This document shows, in pieces, positions 30,641 to 41,959 of a stretch of DNA of 64,000 bases. Numbering within the stretch: position 1 is the stretch's first letter; each line of letters opens with the position of its first letter. The stretch lies in the NCBI RefSeq assembly GCF_024139115.2, contig NC_085140.1, positions 22,908,035-22,972,034 of the forward strand. The letters run 5' to 3'. The notes under the pieces are model-generated. The model did not search any database. It worked only from the letters and a program-made list of their open reading frames with translations, and was not told the DNA's origin. Source of the DNA: Armigeres subalbatus. Lineage: Eukaryota > Arthropoda > Insecta > Diptera > Culicidae. Position numbers and translations under genes: made by a program.

Positions 30641-32998
30641 CGTTAATTAGAAGAGTGGAAACAAACTCTTTTTTGGAACCCATCAGAGCTGTTATGTAAA
30701 TTCTCTCTTGAGCGTACTTTTTCGACCAAAATGTTCCGGGTTTCATTCAGGTTTTTGCATACTTCCTTAAAATAGGCGTCATATTTTATAGAAGTGGTAC
30801 AATGTACAGAGATAAACCGTTCAATAATAATAATTTATAATAATTTGACATGCACCAACATGGCATGTATGATAATAGAAACAATACAATGCAAATTAGC
30901 TTTCTAGCTACTGCAGCACACGATTGTCGCTACACCAACCAACATATTCCCGGTTGAATGGAGAACAGTGAGTCCCGCTTTTTCAAATCCATCCAACCTT
31001 TCCCATTTTCCGTGCTGATGCATGTTCTTCAGAGTTCACTGGTTGTGGTGAGATGACGCCATCGTTTAGGCATGATGGGAACGCAACTGTTCCACACCAA
31101 CAGAACCACCAATGCCAGTGTCACCTATTTTACCACCCACCAGCCAGCATCGGCAGCGCACCCACCGGGAGCCAATCAAGCTCGTGATGCAATTTGCAAT
31201 TTAAAATCTTATTCTTAATGGAATTTAATTGAGTAACAGTATCTCCGAGTTGATCTTTTTTCTTCTCTTTTTTATTACACTGCATTGGGTGCTGCTGGTA
31301 CTTATAATAATTCTCTCGCGGGTGGTGATAATGATGAGGCGACAATGGCTTGTGCTAAAACGGTGATTCGCTTATTATGTTGCCGCAAAAATGCTTCCTG
31401 ACGTGAACAGAGAAAAAAATGAATGGAATCAATTGAGGGAATCATCAACTTCATTGGCTTAGTTGGTCCCGACATCATGTTCGCCATCACCGAACCGAGT
31501 AAGCAGGGCACTATGCCCCCTATCCAACTACTGATAAGCCTGCAGAGCATTTATTGTCTTGATAAGTATTTTTAAAGCCAAACCAGACATGAAATCAACT
31601 TCTTAAATGAAAATTAAATTTTGATCCCATTGAGAAATATTCGTTGCTAATTAAACTTCTTTTTTCCCTCTTTTTACTGGGCTATCTTTGATTGAATTAC
31701 TCTTTTCTGTTTGCAAATACATGGCAAATGTGGTCTTTCTAGAATTTCATTCTTGCTACGCCAACGATCGCTGGTCGAAACAAAGCAAGTTTGAAAGTAC
31801 CTTTTCATGTTGAGCCACTCGCTCTACGTTCCACTCCAGGTCTAATCTAAGCTGAGCTGAAGCAGTTTAAGGGAGGGTGATTTAAAATGGAAATATGGAA
31901 CAAAAAGGGCCAACAGATGAAAAACATTCGTGGATTTTCATTGTAATCTACAATATGCAATAACCCTATGTACATGTACATTCATGAATCTTTACTTATC
32001 ATAAGACGAGTTTATACTATCCCATTTATTTCATTCATTCATTCATTTTTATTTGATGTCTTCACTTGAGACATTCCACTATAAGCTCAAAATATGATAT
32101 TCTTAACATAGATCTTACGATTATGTAATTGCAGGTATTATACGATGATTTGATTGCCTAAAAACTCGGATAAAACAACTTAAGGTTTGCTGCGTGGACC
32201 ATTATCTCCTATGTCTGCATTCTTTCTATTAGCACCACGGTCAATTCCGCATTTTGATTGAATGAATCGGTAGGTAATAGGGGAGTGTGCGACGGCGTGG
32301 TGCAGAATGTGCAGCAGAGGCGCGATAACAAAAGGTGCACAAAAAATGAGTGGAGATATTTAATTGCCCTTGATAGAGGGCAAAAAAAGATGCATCTTCA
32401 CATGATCGCACCCGTACGTGTTATTCTCGCTTGTTGCAGCATCAGCCTGCTCGACGTAGTGTGCATCCGAGAATGGGCGAGAGACGCTTTCGCGAAGAGA
32501 TTTGCAAATTATGCACAATGTTGTGTTTTGCACAACGTTGCTCCTAAGATAGGAGACGGCAGAGCTTCTCAGATTTGAATTTATCTTGTCCGGTGTAGTG
32601 GCGGTAGGTGTACAAACACTTTGCCAGCTGAAGCTTATTTGTAAACACTGAAGTGGTTCTACAGCTATTTCCATATGGAAGGCAGAGCTGTGAGGAACCG
32701 GGTTTGTCGCTGGGGAGTTTTGCCACGCGATGAAATCTTTTCGCGGCTTTGCTTTTCGGTGCACGTGACTTGAGTGCCAATGGGTAGGTATGAGTGAGTG
32801 AGTGAGCTTCTCGTTTGCGTATGGCCACGAACAGTGTAAAACTTGTTTCGGAGCTTTTAATGGTGGTATGCATCCAATTTTAAATGTTTTTTTTAAATCT
32901 TTATTAGAGTGATTTTTTTTAAAATTTAGAGTTCATCACTAAATTTCAAATGTTTGTCAAATGGGTCAGATTACACATGGAATGACTCAAGTTCAATA
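30641..32998. other. No gene recognised
   Basis: AT-rich DNA with (ATTC)n at 32034-32051, an AATAAT-rich stretch near 30826-30846 and a (GTGA)n run near 32791-32807. ORFs at 31130-31550, 32258-32578 and 32360-32873 overlap on opposite strands, have no motif I recognise, and I do not call them. Confidence 0.4.
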
Positions 32999-33266
32999 TC
33001 TTCTTCTTCTTATTGGCATTACATTCCCACACTGGGACAGAACCGCCTCACAGCTTACTGTTCATTAAACACTTCCACAGTTATTAACTATGAGGTTTCT
33101 AAGCCAAGTTACCATTTCTGTATTCGTATATCATGAGGCTAACACGATGATACTTTTATGCCCAGGGAAGTCGAGACAAATTCCAAACCGAAAATTGTCT
33201 AGACTGGCACCGGGAAACGAACTCAGCATGGTCTTGCTTTGTAGCCGTGCATCTTACCGTACGGTA
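32999..33266 (-). mobile_element. tRNA-derived SINE, Feilai-like (copy 4), damaged head
   Basis: Body and AAGAAG tail are intact, but the B-box side is truncated (a gap where GGCTGGGTTCGA would be; reads GAACTCAGC) and the A box has substitutions, so it is a dead copy. Confidence 0.8.
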
Positions 33267-33525
33267 TATGAGCAAATCAAGCCACCTTCCTTTTGCCAGT
33301 GGAGATATATAAGCTTCCACACTGATATTATTCCCTCCTCCTTCATATGGGAGTTTGGCAGAAGGAAGGTCGTGAGATTTATACCATCACAAATATTGTC
33401 CTCCACTCGCTTCCAAATCGACTTATATAACAGTGAGGCTGTTACAAACATTCTTCATGCCTGTCGTATCCTAACGTAACTATCAAATCAATACTTTCGC
33501 CTCTAATTCTATCATGAACATGTTC
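33267..33525. mobile_element. MITE, second copy of the AGAGGCGAAAGTAT family
   Basis: The right arm TTCGCCTCTAATTCTATCAT with GAACATG matches 23904-23925; internal GGCAGAAGGAAGGTCGTG and ATTCTTCATGCCTGTCGTAT are shared with the copies at 23.8 and 47.2 kb. Left arm is poorly preserved. Confidence 0.65.
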
Positions 33526-34950
33526 GGCCTATGGATCCGATTCCCGGCTCACTGCACAGAAAACTAATCATTTATACTGTTTGGAAGCCGTAGGTTTATG
33601 ATTGATAATTTTAAGTCTCCTAATTATCTCGCACAATACACAATATTCTTCAACCACTTATTTTACTCCTAATTGATCCAATTATAGAAAATAAAAATGT
33701 AGATTTCAAACTTTCGCTCTTTATTGCAACACCACTGAGCCGGAGTGATTCTTTCCACTTTACAAAACGGTATCTTCAAATAAACACCTACCTGAAAATC
33801 GTCACAGTACTCGATACAACCATTGCTTGAAGCTGTTAATCACCACACCATAATGCTGAACTCACGAACTTCAATCTTTTCTATTTGTTTGTGTCACTAG
33901 AATATATATAAACATATGGGAATACATTTAAATACGTATCCTCAAACTGAATAAAAAATCACCTCGGCCCAAGAACATCTAGCCGTACCGTGCTGCCAAA
34001 AGAGTATTATTTTTTTATAGAAGTAATCCTTCATCGTTAATAGGAAAACTGTGTAATACGTTGAAGCTACTATGTTATTTATAATTATCTCGATTTCAAA
34101 AAGTGGAAAGAATTTTTTTTTCGGTTATTGGAAGGAATTTGGATGAGTGAATATATCTTCTCAAACAAATAAAAAGTATTATGAATCTGGCATCACGTGG
34201 TCGTGGAGCGTCCATATTTTTGTTTACGCCGCATTTTTTACCGTCCCGAGAAAGGAATGAGAGTAGAATGTTGAGAGATTGAGTAAAATATTGCGTATGC
34301 TGAAGAGACTTGGGGTATGCCGGAAAAGCCATCGCTGTGACTGAAATGAGTGCTGCACCTTGTTAATTTAAATCAAATAAAAGCTTTTTCAAACGATGTT
34401 TAGCAAGAATAGCAATTTTTTCAACAAAGGTGAACCCCATTGCAGTATTACACGGCCCACAAAATTCAGGAAAAGTTGCTCCTTGTCATAAATATCAGTT
34501 ATATAATGCAGTCGTATGCATGTTAGGCCGGGAATGGGGTAAGAAACCTTTTTAGCATTTCCAAATCATTGTAAATCGTTTAACCCGTAAATGCCCAGGA
34601 CGAACTTTTAATTTTGAAGACCATATATCTCTGAAGTTTTTAGAGATTTTTACTCGGAATTTTCATTAAAATTAAGGATAATATTTGTACTTTTAGGCAC
34701 ATGCAAACTCGCCCCTCCGCACAGTCCCCTCTTTTATGATTAAGAAAACTAGGTGGCCCAAAAGCGTAATTTTAGGCAGTGATATATGAAACTGGACATA
34801 TTTGGCGTTTTAATAGTCTGTTTAACAGCCCATATGAACAGAATATTCCTTTCATTTGTATGAGATTTGTGCAAATAATGTAACAAAAACTTTCTCAAGG
34901 CCTTCAATACATCTGGCAGATTGTGGAAAAGTTGCTCTGAATAAATTAAA
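33526..34950. other. No gene recognised
   Basis: AT-rich. A short stretch near 34553-34584 (TAGCATTTCCAAATCATTGT plus AAATCGTTTAAC) repeats 23954-23985 next to the MITE in gypsy; otherwise featureless to my reading. Confidence 0.4.
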
Positions 34951-34954
34951 ATTG

Positions 34955-35360
34955 TATGTGCCTGAACCTATAGTGATCCAACAAGTCAATATAAGTCCCT
35001 AGAGCCCATGCGAATACTTCACCATTCAAATAAGTCCAACTCAGATGTTCTAGGTTCTCCAAATTGTCCGGGAGTTGAGCTCAATTGGTCTACCAGGTCA
35101 ACTTCGACTGGTATCTAGCCCATAACAACCCAGCGTGTCCATATAAGTCCTTAAATGTAATGCAAATGCTTCACCAGTCATATAAGTCCAACGCAGATGT
35201 TCTAGGTTCTTCAAATTGTCTGAGAGTTCAGTTCCATCGGTCCACCATTCGAATAAGTACAACGCAGATGTTCTAGGCTCTCGAAATTGTCCGGGAGTTG
35301 AGTTCAATTGGTCTACCGGGTCAACTACGACTGGTATCAAACCGATAGCAACCCAGCATG
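34955..35360. repeat. Divergent copies of the ~153-bp satellite
   Basis: Three units with CTCCAAATTGTCCGGGAGTT, GATGTTCTAGG and ATTGGTCTACC, related to the arrays at 43.5-47.0 kb (CTCCAAATTGTCCTGGAGTT, AATGGTCTACC). Some units carry internal deletions. Confidence 0.7.
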
Positions 35361-35547
35361 TCCATATAAGTACTGTTTTGCCTCTTCATGAGCAACCTTT
35401 CCAATTCTGCTACCGATGTGCCCGGATCTGGAAGTTTAGGAATTCTCTTCGAAGCACGAACTTATTGAACCTTTTCGACGAATCATTTATATGCAGAATT
35501 GTGAAAAATTAGCTGAAAAATATATTAAGCTCTTTTAGTGGAATGTA

Positions 35548-35695
35548 TTCAACCGTCTAAGACGAATTAAGTACTCTCCATTTAATTCCACCAATTATTT
35601 TCGCTATCTTTGCAAATACGTATTTCGACCACAACTGTGTGGTCGTCTTTAGTGTCTCGTACAGGAGACTACTTAATTCGTCTTAGACGGTTGAA
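35548..35695. mobile_element. 148-bp MITE with 26-bp terminal repeats
   Basis: Starts TTCAACCGTCTAAGACGAAT and ends with its complement; terminal repeats 35548-35573 and 35670-35695. Interior holds CAAATACGTATTTCGACCAC and an ACAACTGTGTGGTCG hairpin. It abuts the 3' end of the Jockey/CR1-group element. Confidence 0.85.
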
Positions 35696-35875
35696 AAATT
35701 AGCTTCCGAATGATAATTATTTATTTGTCTTCAATCAAGCTTGTAGACCGTATTGTTACATTGGGAGCATTTAACACTAAACTACATGTTTTAGTTATAG
35801 ATTACAATATTCTGTTATATAAGTAATTGTACAATTAGATGTTTCTGCTGTCGACGATTACAAAAATACTATTTT

Positions 35876-36491
35876 AATTTTGATTTGGACATACTAAAGT
35901 CAATAGCACCGCAATGTTCATTATAAATAGCCATCATTTGGCTCAAGGGACAATACTTTGCGTAATTTGTTCGATGAAATCCTGTTAAAAATATTTGTCG
36001 TTAACGTAACTGCCGCGATGGGGTGTAAACGTTTATTTTTGTTAATAATTCATTGGAATCGATTTTTTGTGTAACTAAATTATTTATAAATAATGTCATT
36101 GCATACTCACGCCTATTACTTAAAGTTTGGATATTAATAAGCATACAACGAGCTTCGTATGATGGCAAAGGAAAATTAGTCCAACTTAGCTTTCGAAGTG
36201 CATATAATAAAAATTGTAGCTGGACTGACTCAATCCGGTTAAAATGTGTAATTGAAAATGAAGACCAAACAATGCTGCCATATTCTAAAATTGACCTGAC
36301 AATGTATAACGTTTTTATTGTAAATGGATCACGGAAGTTGTAACAAAATCGTTTAATGAATCCAAGCATACTATTAGCTCTATTTATAATAGTGTTGTAA
36401 TGGTCAGCAAAAGTAAGTTTTGAGTCCAAGATTATTCCTAAATCCCTAATTCTATAACACTTTATTATGTTGTGGTTATCTAGAGTAATAA
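35876..36491 (-). pseudogene. Jockey/CR1-group ORF2, thumb and C-terminus
   Basis: Begins TLDNHNIIKCYRIRDLGIIL after the insertion, then DSKLTFADHYNTIINRA, LGFIKRFCYNFRDP, RSILEYGSIVWSS, LPSYEARC and TPSRQLR; after a stop at 36001 the text RQIFLTGFHRTNYAKYCPLS continues to about 35876. This is the usual tail of insect Jockey/CR1-type RT proteins. Confidence 0.82.
36487..36491. repeat. Possible target duplication AATAA, left
   Basis: AATAA at 36487-36491 and 38490-38494 flanks the 1998-bp insertion. The RT codons read NQNIV on one side and VITLDN on the other, consistent with a duplication of 5 or 6 bases. Confidence 0.6.
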
Positions 36492-38489
36492 CCAGAGGCG
36501 TCGCGTGGTCAATTCTTCAACCTGTGCACCGAGCAGCGTATTTCGGTTTCAGTTGTTTGATGTAGCTGTCAATTTATCAGCATTGAAATTACGAGTAAGC
36601 TCGCGCCGGTGATACTGTTACAAAATTATATTTGTTGTAGAAAAAAGTTAAGAATTCTATGATGAAAATTATGACGAGTTGATGATTGTTCGTGCTTCTC
36701 GTATCAAAGTTAAATATTTTGAGAAAAACCTGACCTGAAAAAGGGACCTCAAATGACACATCCAATATAAACGATCCCATATGTTTCGTCTATCTGCTTC
36801 TAAGCTACATCCCATTTATCGAATTAAATTCAAACTAAAATTGTGACGTGCGTTAAATTGAAAAACAAACTAATCTGGGGAATCATAATGGTTTTCAATA
36901 TGTCATTTAAGGCATCTATTCAATGAAACGGTATCTTTTAATTTTAATTCAAGTTATTTCGTAGAACGAGACAAGTCTTAATAGTTATGTGCGCAGAAAA
37001 TTGAATTATATTAAGAATAATTAGACGGCTAATACACATTTGTAATTAGCATGTCATACATATCAGAAAAATGGGGTTTGTACAATGAGGTTTATAATCT
37101 AAACGTTCCTCAACTGTTAATTATTCTATTTTAGTTTATTCCTTAGATAAATCTCTCTGTCATACTACGTGAACAGATGTTGAACAGTTTTAGATGTGTT
37201 TTTCCCTCCATCAGCGTTGATCTGATCATGCAATTGTTGATTAATTTGTGTGAACCATGGACATTCTTCCTACCCCTCTACCACCTAAGTTGTCCACATG
37301 GTATACGAATGAATAGCTCCTATCCTATTTTGGATATTGGATTTCACGAAAAATTCATCATAAACCAAAATCCCAATAAATATGTAATATTAAAACGCTT
37401 TTGATCTGATGTGCTTATTCAAAACCGGACTTTCACCATGGAACGCTTTGAGAGAGCAGAAATTTATTATTTAATCACCGCCTCTTTTCTTTTTCCATTT
37501 TGCTCCTATTGCGCGCTCTTCAAACAAACGCGCATGCGCTGTTTGAAGCGGTAGGGGAAGGAGGGGCAATATGCCCTAGCTAAGCAAACACTGCTTTATT
37601 GTCTTATTTGAAACGCAATTCATGGGTATTTTTACATTATGCATTAATTAAACAAGATAGCTAGTTGATGCCATTCAAAAATTGTCAAAAATCTCAATCA
37701 TATTGATAATATTCACATTTCAAAAAAGTGGTGAGATTCTGTTGCCGGAAAACTCATGAGGCAAAACGCCTTTTAGCTGGCAGCTCCTAGGGAACAAAGC
37801 ACCACGCGTCGGCGAATCAGCATTCTGGTATGGTTTTTCCGACCTTCCCATACACTATTTTGAAACTTTTTTCACCTAACCTACATAATTTTAGATCTAG
37901 TTTTGTTACGGACATCTTAATGACGGTAAATATGAGGGAAACCACAAAAGGCGTTTTGCATCGGGGGGGCGTTTTGGGGCCTCTTCCCCTATATGTACCC
38001 TACTCGGTAGGCACCAAACCGATGTGCTTTTCTCTATCGGCACATCGGCACCATTGGCACCAAACCGTGCACTGCTAAACGATGAACGCCTTGGTTACCT
38101 ATACATCGCCGTATGCGGTTAAAGCGGGTTAACTACACATACAAAATAATGCGTGTATGATGCATGGCAAACCGTTCTCTGTTGAAAGTGCACGTGATGG
38201 ACAACATGTGGCGGTGTGTCGTTTCGTTATCGTGGAGTAAAATATAACGCGTCCCCATCGCAGCATTTCAGTTGCCTCATATTAGGTACATGTCGCCTGT
38301 CCGTGCATATTTTACGATTATGTATTTATACCTAATCGTTAAATTTGTACTAAACATATGACAAATGCACATAATCCAAGTATATATTTGCATAAGAATG
38401 ACAAGAAATCTATCGAGAGTTTGAATGTTAGGGACAAAATTGCTACCTGTGCAGTGCACAGGTTGCACATGCGGACGTGACGCCTCTGG
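36492..38489. mobile_element. 1998-bp DNA insertion with CCAGAGGCGTC ends
   Basis: Ends are CCAGAGGCGTC and GACGCCTCTGG (11-bp perfect terminal repeat), with inward similarity around ACCTGTGCA. It interrupts the RT gene of the Jockey/CR1 element. Its interior (36540-37550) is AT-rich with no transposase seen, and it includes one copy of the inverted-repeat element (37552-37994). Superfamily not decided: the 5-6-bp duplication does not match hAT. Confidence 0.7.
37552..37994. mobile_element. Inverted-repeat element, copy 1 (uninterrupted)
   Basis: Runs from GGTAGGGGAAGGAGGGGCAA to GGGGCCTCTTCCCC; the whole stretch is the reverse complement of 38951-39288 plus 39818-40018. CTCATGAG at 37753-37760 is unoccupied here and is the insertion site of the hAT MITE in copy 2. 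Confidence 0.8.
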
Positions 38490-38950
38490 AATAACGATAT
38501 TTTGATTATTTCTTTTTCTACTGAAAGCAATTGAGTAACATTTTTTCACATTTAGTTGCAGTAGGCTTTTGTTAGACCATGTATTGAATAAAATAATATC
38601 ATTTTTAAAAGCGATGATATCTTCAGAATTTTTAATTTCCAAATATAGTTTAATATCGTCAGCATACATCAAAATTTTTTTTTTTTATAATGTAGGATAA
38701 GTCGTTAATAAATATAATGAATAGTAGAGGACCTAGGTGCGAGCCCTGTGGAACTCCAGAGGTGGCACGAACAGGAAAAGATTTTTTTCCATTAAATTTC
38801 ACTACTAAATCGCGATCAGTCAAATATGATTCAACCCATTTACAGAGTTCTGGATGAAATCCCACCTTTTTTAATTTAAAAAGAAGCAAAGGTTTGTCAA
38901 CGCGATCGAATGCTTTACTGAAATCTGTGTATAGAGCCTCTACATGATTA
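38490..38950 (-). pseudogene. Jockey/CR1-group ORF2, RT palm
   Basis: ALYTDFSKAFDRVDKPLLLF (about 38940), KWVESYLTDRDLVVKFNGK, TSGVPQGSHLGPLLFIIFIN, then a frameshift in the T run at 38678-38689, then MYADDIKLYLEIKNS with the catalytic YADD, and LLQLNVKKCYSIAFSRK. The 38339-38530 shadow frames are not genes. Confidence 0.85.
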
Positions 38951-39280
38951 GGAGAAGAGGCCCCAAAACACCCCCCCCCGATGCAAAACGCCTTTTGTGG
39001 TTTCCCTCATATTTACCGTCATTAAGATGTCCGTAACAAAACTAGATCTAAAATTATGTAGGTTAGGCGAAAAAAGTTTCAAAATAGTGTATGGGAAGGT
39101 CGGAAAAACCGAAAATTTCCACATTTTGAAGAAACATATAACATTTTGGCGAGGCAAAACGCCCTAGTGGCACTAACCTACAATGTACTTGCGTCTCCAC
39201 GCACTATCCATACCAGAATGCTGATTCGCCGACGCGTGGTGCTTTGTTCCCTAGGAGCTGCCAGCTAAAAGGCGTTTTGC

Positions 39281-39288
39281 CTCATGAG
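39281..39288. repeat. 8-bp target duplication CTCATGAG, left copy
   Basis: Identical to 39810-39817; palindromic, fits nTnnnnAn; single copy at the empty site 37753-37760. Confidence 0.92.
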
Positions 39289-39809
39289 CAGGGCTGACAA
39301 TAGTCATTCTCGTCGCACGACGAAAGCGAAAAAAATATAGTCTTCGTCATAACATTGCCCGACGTAACACCTATTCGGTTTCTTCGCACCGCATGCCTTC
39401 CACGACGATAGTCGTGCAGTCAAAAGTTATGACGATTTCTGTCGTCACTTCTTCACACAATTGACTGCACGTCATTATAGTCAGACTGGTTCAAATCATA
39501 ATGGCGTCTCAAATAAACAAATAGTAGGAACCTTGGTAACATAAATGAATCGATAACATGTATAACGCCTTCATACGTTACTTCAAATTCATTATTACAA
39601 AGTATTAATAAAAATCTTCGCATGGCAGCTGCCGCTTGAAGAATAATGTTACGAAGTCTTCGTTCTTCGATGTCGTCATGACGATTTGGTTGCACGACGA
39701 AAGCTAACGTTGTGCGCGTCATTGACGATGCGTGGAGTAGCAATGAAGACAATACAACTCGTCTCTACTGTGACATTTCGTACTGCGACGATGACTATTA
39801 TCAGCCCTG
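39289..39809. mobile_element. 521-bp hAT-type MITE
   Basis: Begins CAGGGCTGACAATAGTCAT and ends with the complement of CAGGGCTGATAATAGTCAT (one mismatch in 19). Flanked by CTCATGAG on both sides. Subterminal CGTCG/CGACG motifs recur throughout. The empty site in copy 1 of the host element confirms the boundaries. ORFs inside (39453-39752, 39686-39895) are unremarkable. Confidence 0.92.
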
Positions 39810-39817
39810 CTCATGAG
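39810..39817. repeat. 8-bp target duplication CTCATGAG, right copy
   Basis: Partner of 39281-39288. Confidence 0.92.
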
Positions 39818-40018
39818 TTTTCCGGCAACAGAATATCACCACTTTTTTTAAATGTGAATATTATGAATATGATTGAGATTTTTGACAATTTTTGAACGGC
39901 ATCAACTAGCTATCTTGTTTAACTGATGCATAATGTAAAATTACCTATGCATAGCGTTACAAATAAGACAATAAAGCAGTGTTTGCTTAGCTAGGGCATA
40001 TTGCCCCCCCTTCCCCTA

Positions 40019-40680
40019 CCTTTATCCATTGCTTCCAACGAGTATTGAACAAATTCAAGAAGATTCGTGGTAGTCGAACGACCTTTAAAAAATCCGTGTT
40101 GAGTAGATGTGATTCGGTTTTTAATTTGAGTACAGATTTTTCTATTTACAATTGCTTCAAAAATTTTTGGAATAGAGGATAAAAGGGCTATACCACGATA
40201 ATTACAAACATCCGATTTTAAACCAGACCTGAAAATAGGTGTCAAATAGGATCTTTTCCATAACTTAGGAAAGACTCCGCTTTCAAGGGACATATTAAAT
40301 AACCAAAACAATGGGGCAGTGAACTCAGTAGCTAAGGTTTTTAGGAAGAATGTAGGAATTCCATCAGGACCAGCGCACTTGGACGCATCTAAACCTTTGA
40401 GTGAATCAAAAATGTCATTTACATGGATTTGGCGAACAGTTATATCACTGGGAAAATCAGGAAAAACCTCTAAATATTTGCAATCTCGATCGGTATCATT
40501 ATATTAGTACAAGTTTTTTGAAAAAAATCAGCAAACAGATTGCATATGGTTTGCGAGTCATTGCCTGTGTTATCATTATAATTCATACAGGATGGAAAGA
40601 TGTTAGATTTCAATTTGGAGTTTACATATTTGAAAAAGTGTCTAGGATTAGATTTTATTTCATTCTCAGATGACTTTTAC
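40019..40680 (-). pseudogene. Jockey/CR1-group ORF2, linker and RT fingers
   Basis: Minus strand: HFFKYVNSKLKSN (40650), FFQKT, then GLDASKCAGPDGIPTFFLK (shifted frame), PLFWLFNMSLESGVFPKLWK, SYLTPIFRSGLKSDVCNYRG, IALLSSIPKIFEAIVNRKI, TQHGFFKGRSTTTNLLEF. These are the standard fingers motifs of the family. No endonuclease domain is left upstream, so the element is 5'-truncated. Confidence 0.83.
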
Positions 40681-41262
40681 CATACTTATTGCATCCTGTT
40701 TCATCCATCATTTTCTGCCTGCTCCACGAAGGAGTGAGCAATGCTAAAATTTGGAATATAAAAAATGTTTTGATGCAATCTTACAATTGTCCAGGATATC
40801 TTTGCAACTGGCACGTTAGTATCGTCATTCATTCATTTATTTAGTCTACATCTAAACAGATAACACTGAATCAACAATTTGACGCCACAATACACGGTTC
40901 GAGGCCGCATCTCTCCATCCTCGAATACGCCCCACGCTCGCCAAGTCGTTTTGCACCTGGTCTGCCCATCTCGCTCGCTGCGCTCCACGTCGTCTCGTAC
41001 CTGCCGGATCGGAAGCGAACACCATCTTTGCAGGGTTGCTGTCCGGCATTCTTGCAACATGCCCTGCCCATCGTACCCTTCCGGCTTTAGATACCTTCTG
41101 GATACTGGATTCGCCGTAGAGCTGGGCGAGCTCATGGTTCATTCTTCGCCGCCACACACCGTCTTCTTGCACACCGCCAAAGATGGTCCTAAGCACCCGT
41201 CTCTCGAATACTCCGAGTGCTTGCAAGTCCTCCTCGAGCATTGTTCATGTTTCATTTCCATA

Positions 41263-41274
41263 GAGGACAACTGG
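41263..41274. repeat. Target duplication of the foldback, left
   Basis: GAGGACAACTGG here and GAGGACAACCGG at 41960-41971; 11 of 12 bases match, nine in a row (GAGGACAAC). Confidence 0.75.
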
Positions 41275-41959
41275 CAGCCCAAAAATTGTCCATTAAAACA
41301 GATGAAATTGTCCTTAAACAATTGAAAAATGCTCCTTAAAAATACTGATCATTTTTCCTTAATTTATTGAACAAATTACCTTGAAATATATAAAATGCTA
41401 CGTAAACATTTGAAAAGTGTACCGTAGAAACGAAAAAAATATACCGTAAACAATTGAAAATGCTCCTTAGAAAAACAAAGATTTGCTATTTAACTAATGA
41501 TAATTGTGCAGTATATTGATATAAAAATTATTGTGAAATAGTTGAAAAAGTACCTTGAAATTGGCTGTCATAAAGTAGAAAAGAAGAAGGAGTAAACCAA
41601 AAAAAAATGCTCCTTAACCTGAGAAAATGCTCCTTAAACTAAAAACAGTGCTCCGTAAAAAAAATGAAATGCTCCATAAACTTATACAAAATGTAATCTT
41701 AGCCTACAAGCAATTCAAAGCATTGTTAAAGAAATTGTACCTTTCCGTCATCTTTGTTTTTCTAAGGAGTATTTTCAATTGTTTACGGTACATTTTTTTC
41801 GTTTCTACGGTACACTTTTCAAATGTTTACGGAACATTTTATATATTTCAAGGTAATTTGTTCAATAAATTAAGGAAAAATGATCAGTATTTTTAAGGAG
41901 CATTTTTCAATTGTTTAAGGATAATCATGATAGTTTCATGATGTATTTACCATTTTCCC
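41275..41959. mobile_element. 685-bp foldback with ~190-bp arms
   Basis: Arms about 41300-41492 and 41740-41926 are near-perfect complements: both hold GTCCTTAAACAATTGAAAAA-type text, AATTTATTGAACAAATTACC, ACATTTGAAAAGTGTACCGT and their complements. Together with a duplication of about nine bases this resembles Mutator-like or foldback elements (inference). No transposase. Confidence 0.8.

Larger units (their letters stand above)
38951..40018. mobile_element. Inverted-repeat element, copy 2, carrying a hAT MITE
   Basis: Inverted partner of 37552-37994 with AGAAGAGGCCCC at one end and CCCTTCCCCTACC at the other. About 150 bp near 39110-39230 are present here but missing or diverged in copy 1. 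It sits in the RT gene between YSLEAMDKG and VEALYTDFSKAF and holds the 521-bp insertion 39289-39809. Confidence 0.78.
35700..40680 (-). mobile_element. Jockey/CR1-group non-LTR retrotransposon with two large insertions
   Basis: Minus-strand ORF2, 5'-truncated near 40680. Coding segments are 40680-40019, 38950-38490 and 36491-35876; removing 38951-40018 and 36492-38489 restores a mostly continuous reading. The 3' part 35875-35700 is non-coding. No RNase H domain; exact clade (Jockey versus CR1) not decided. Confidence 0.82.

Noticed and set aside
32258..32873. Overlapping ORFs on both strands (106, 134 and 109 residues)
   Set aside because: No motif, no codon or splice support, mutually overlapping; chance frames in GC-richer DNA.
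25188..33136. Repeated short ORFs with [17 protein letters not shown] / LLAHYIPTLG-like text as a conserved protein
   Set aside because: They are translations of the SINE body, which recurs six times.
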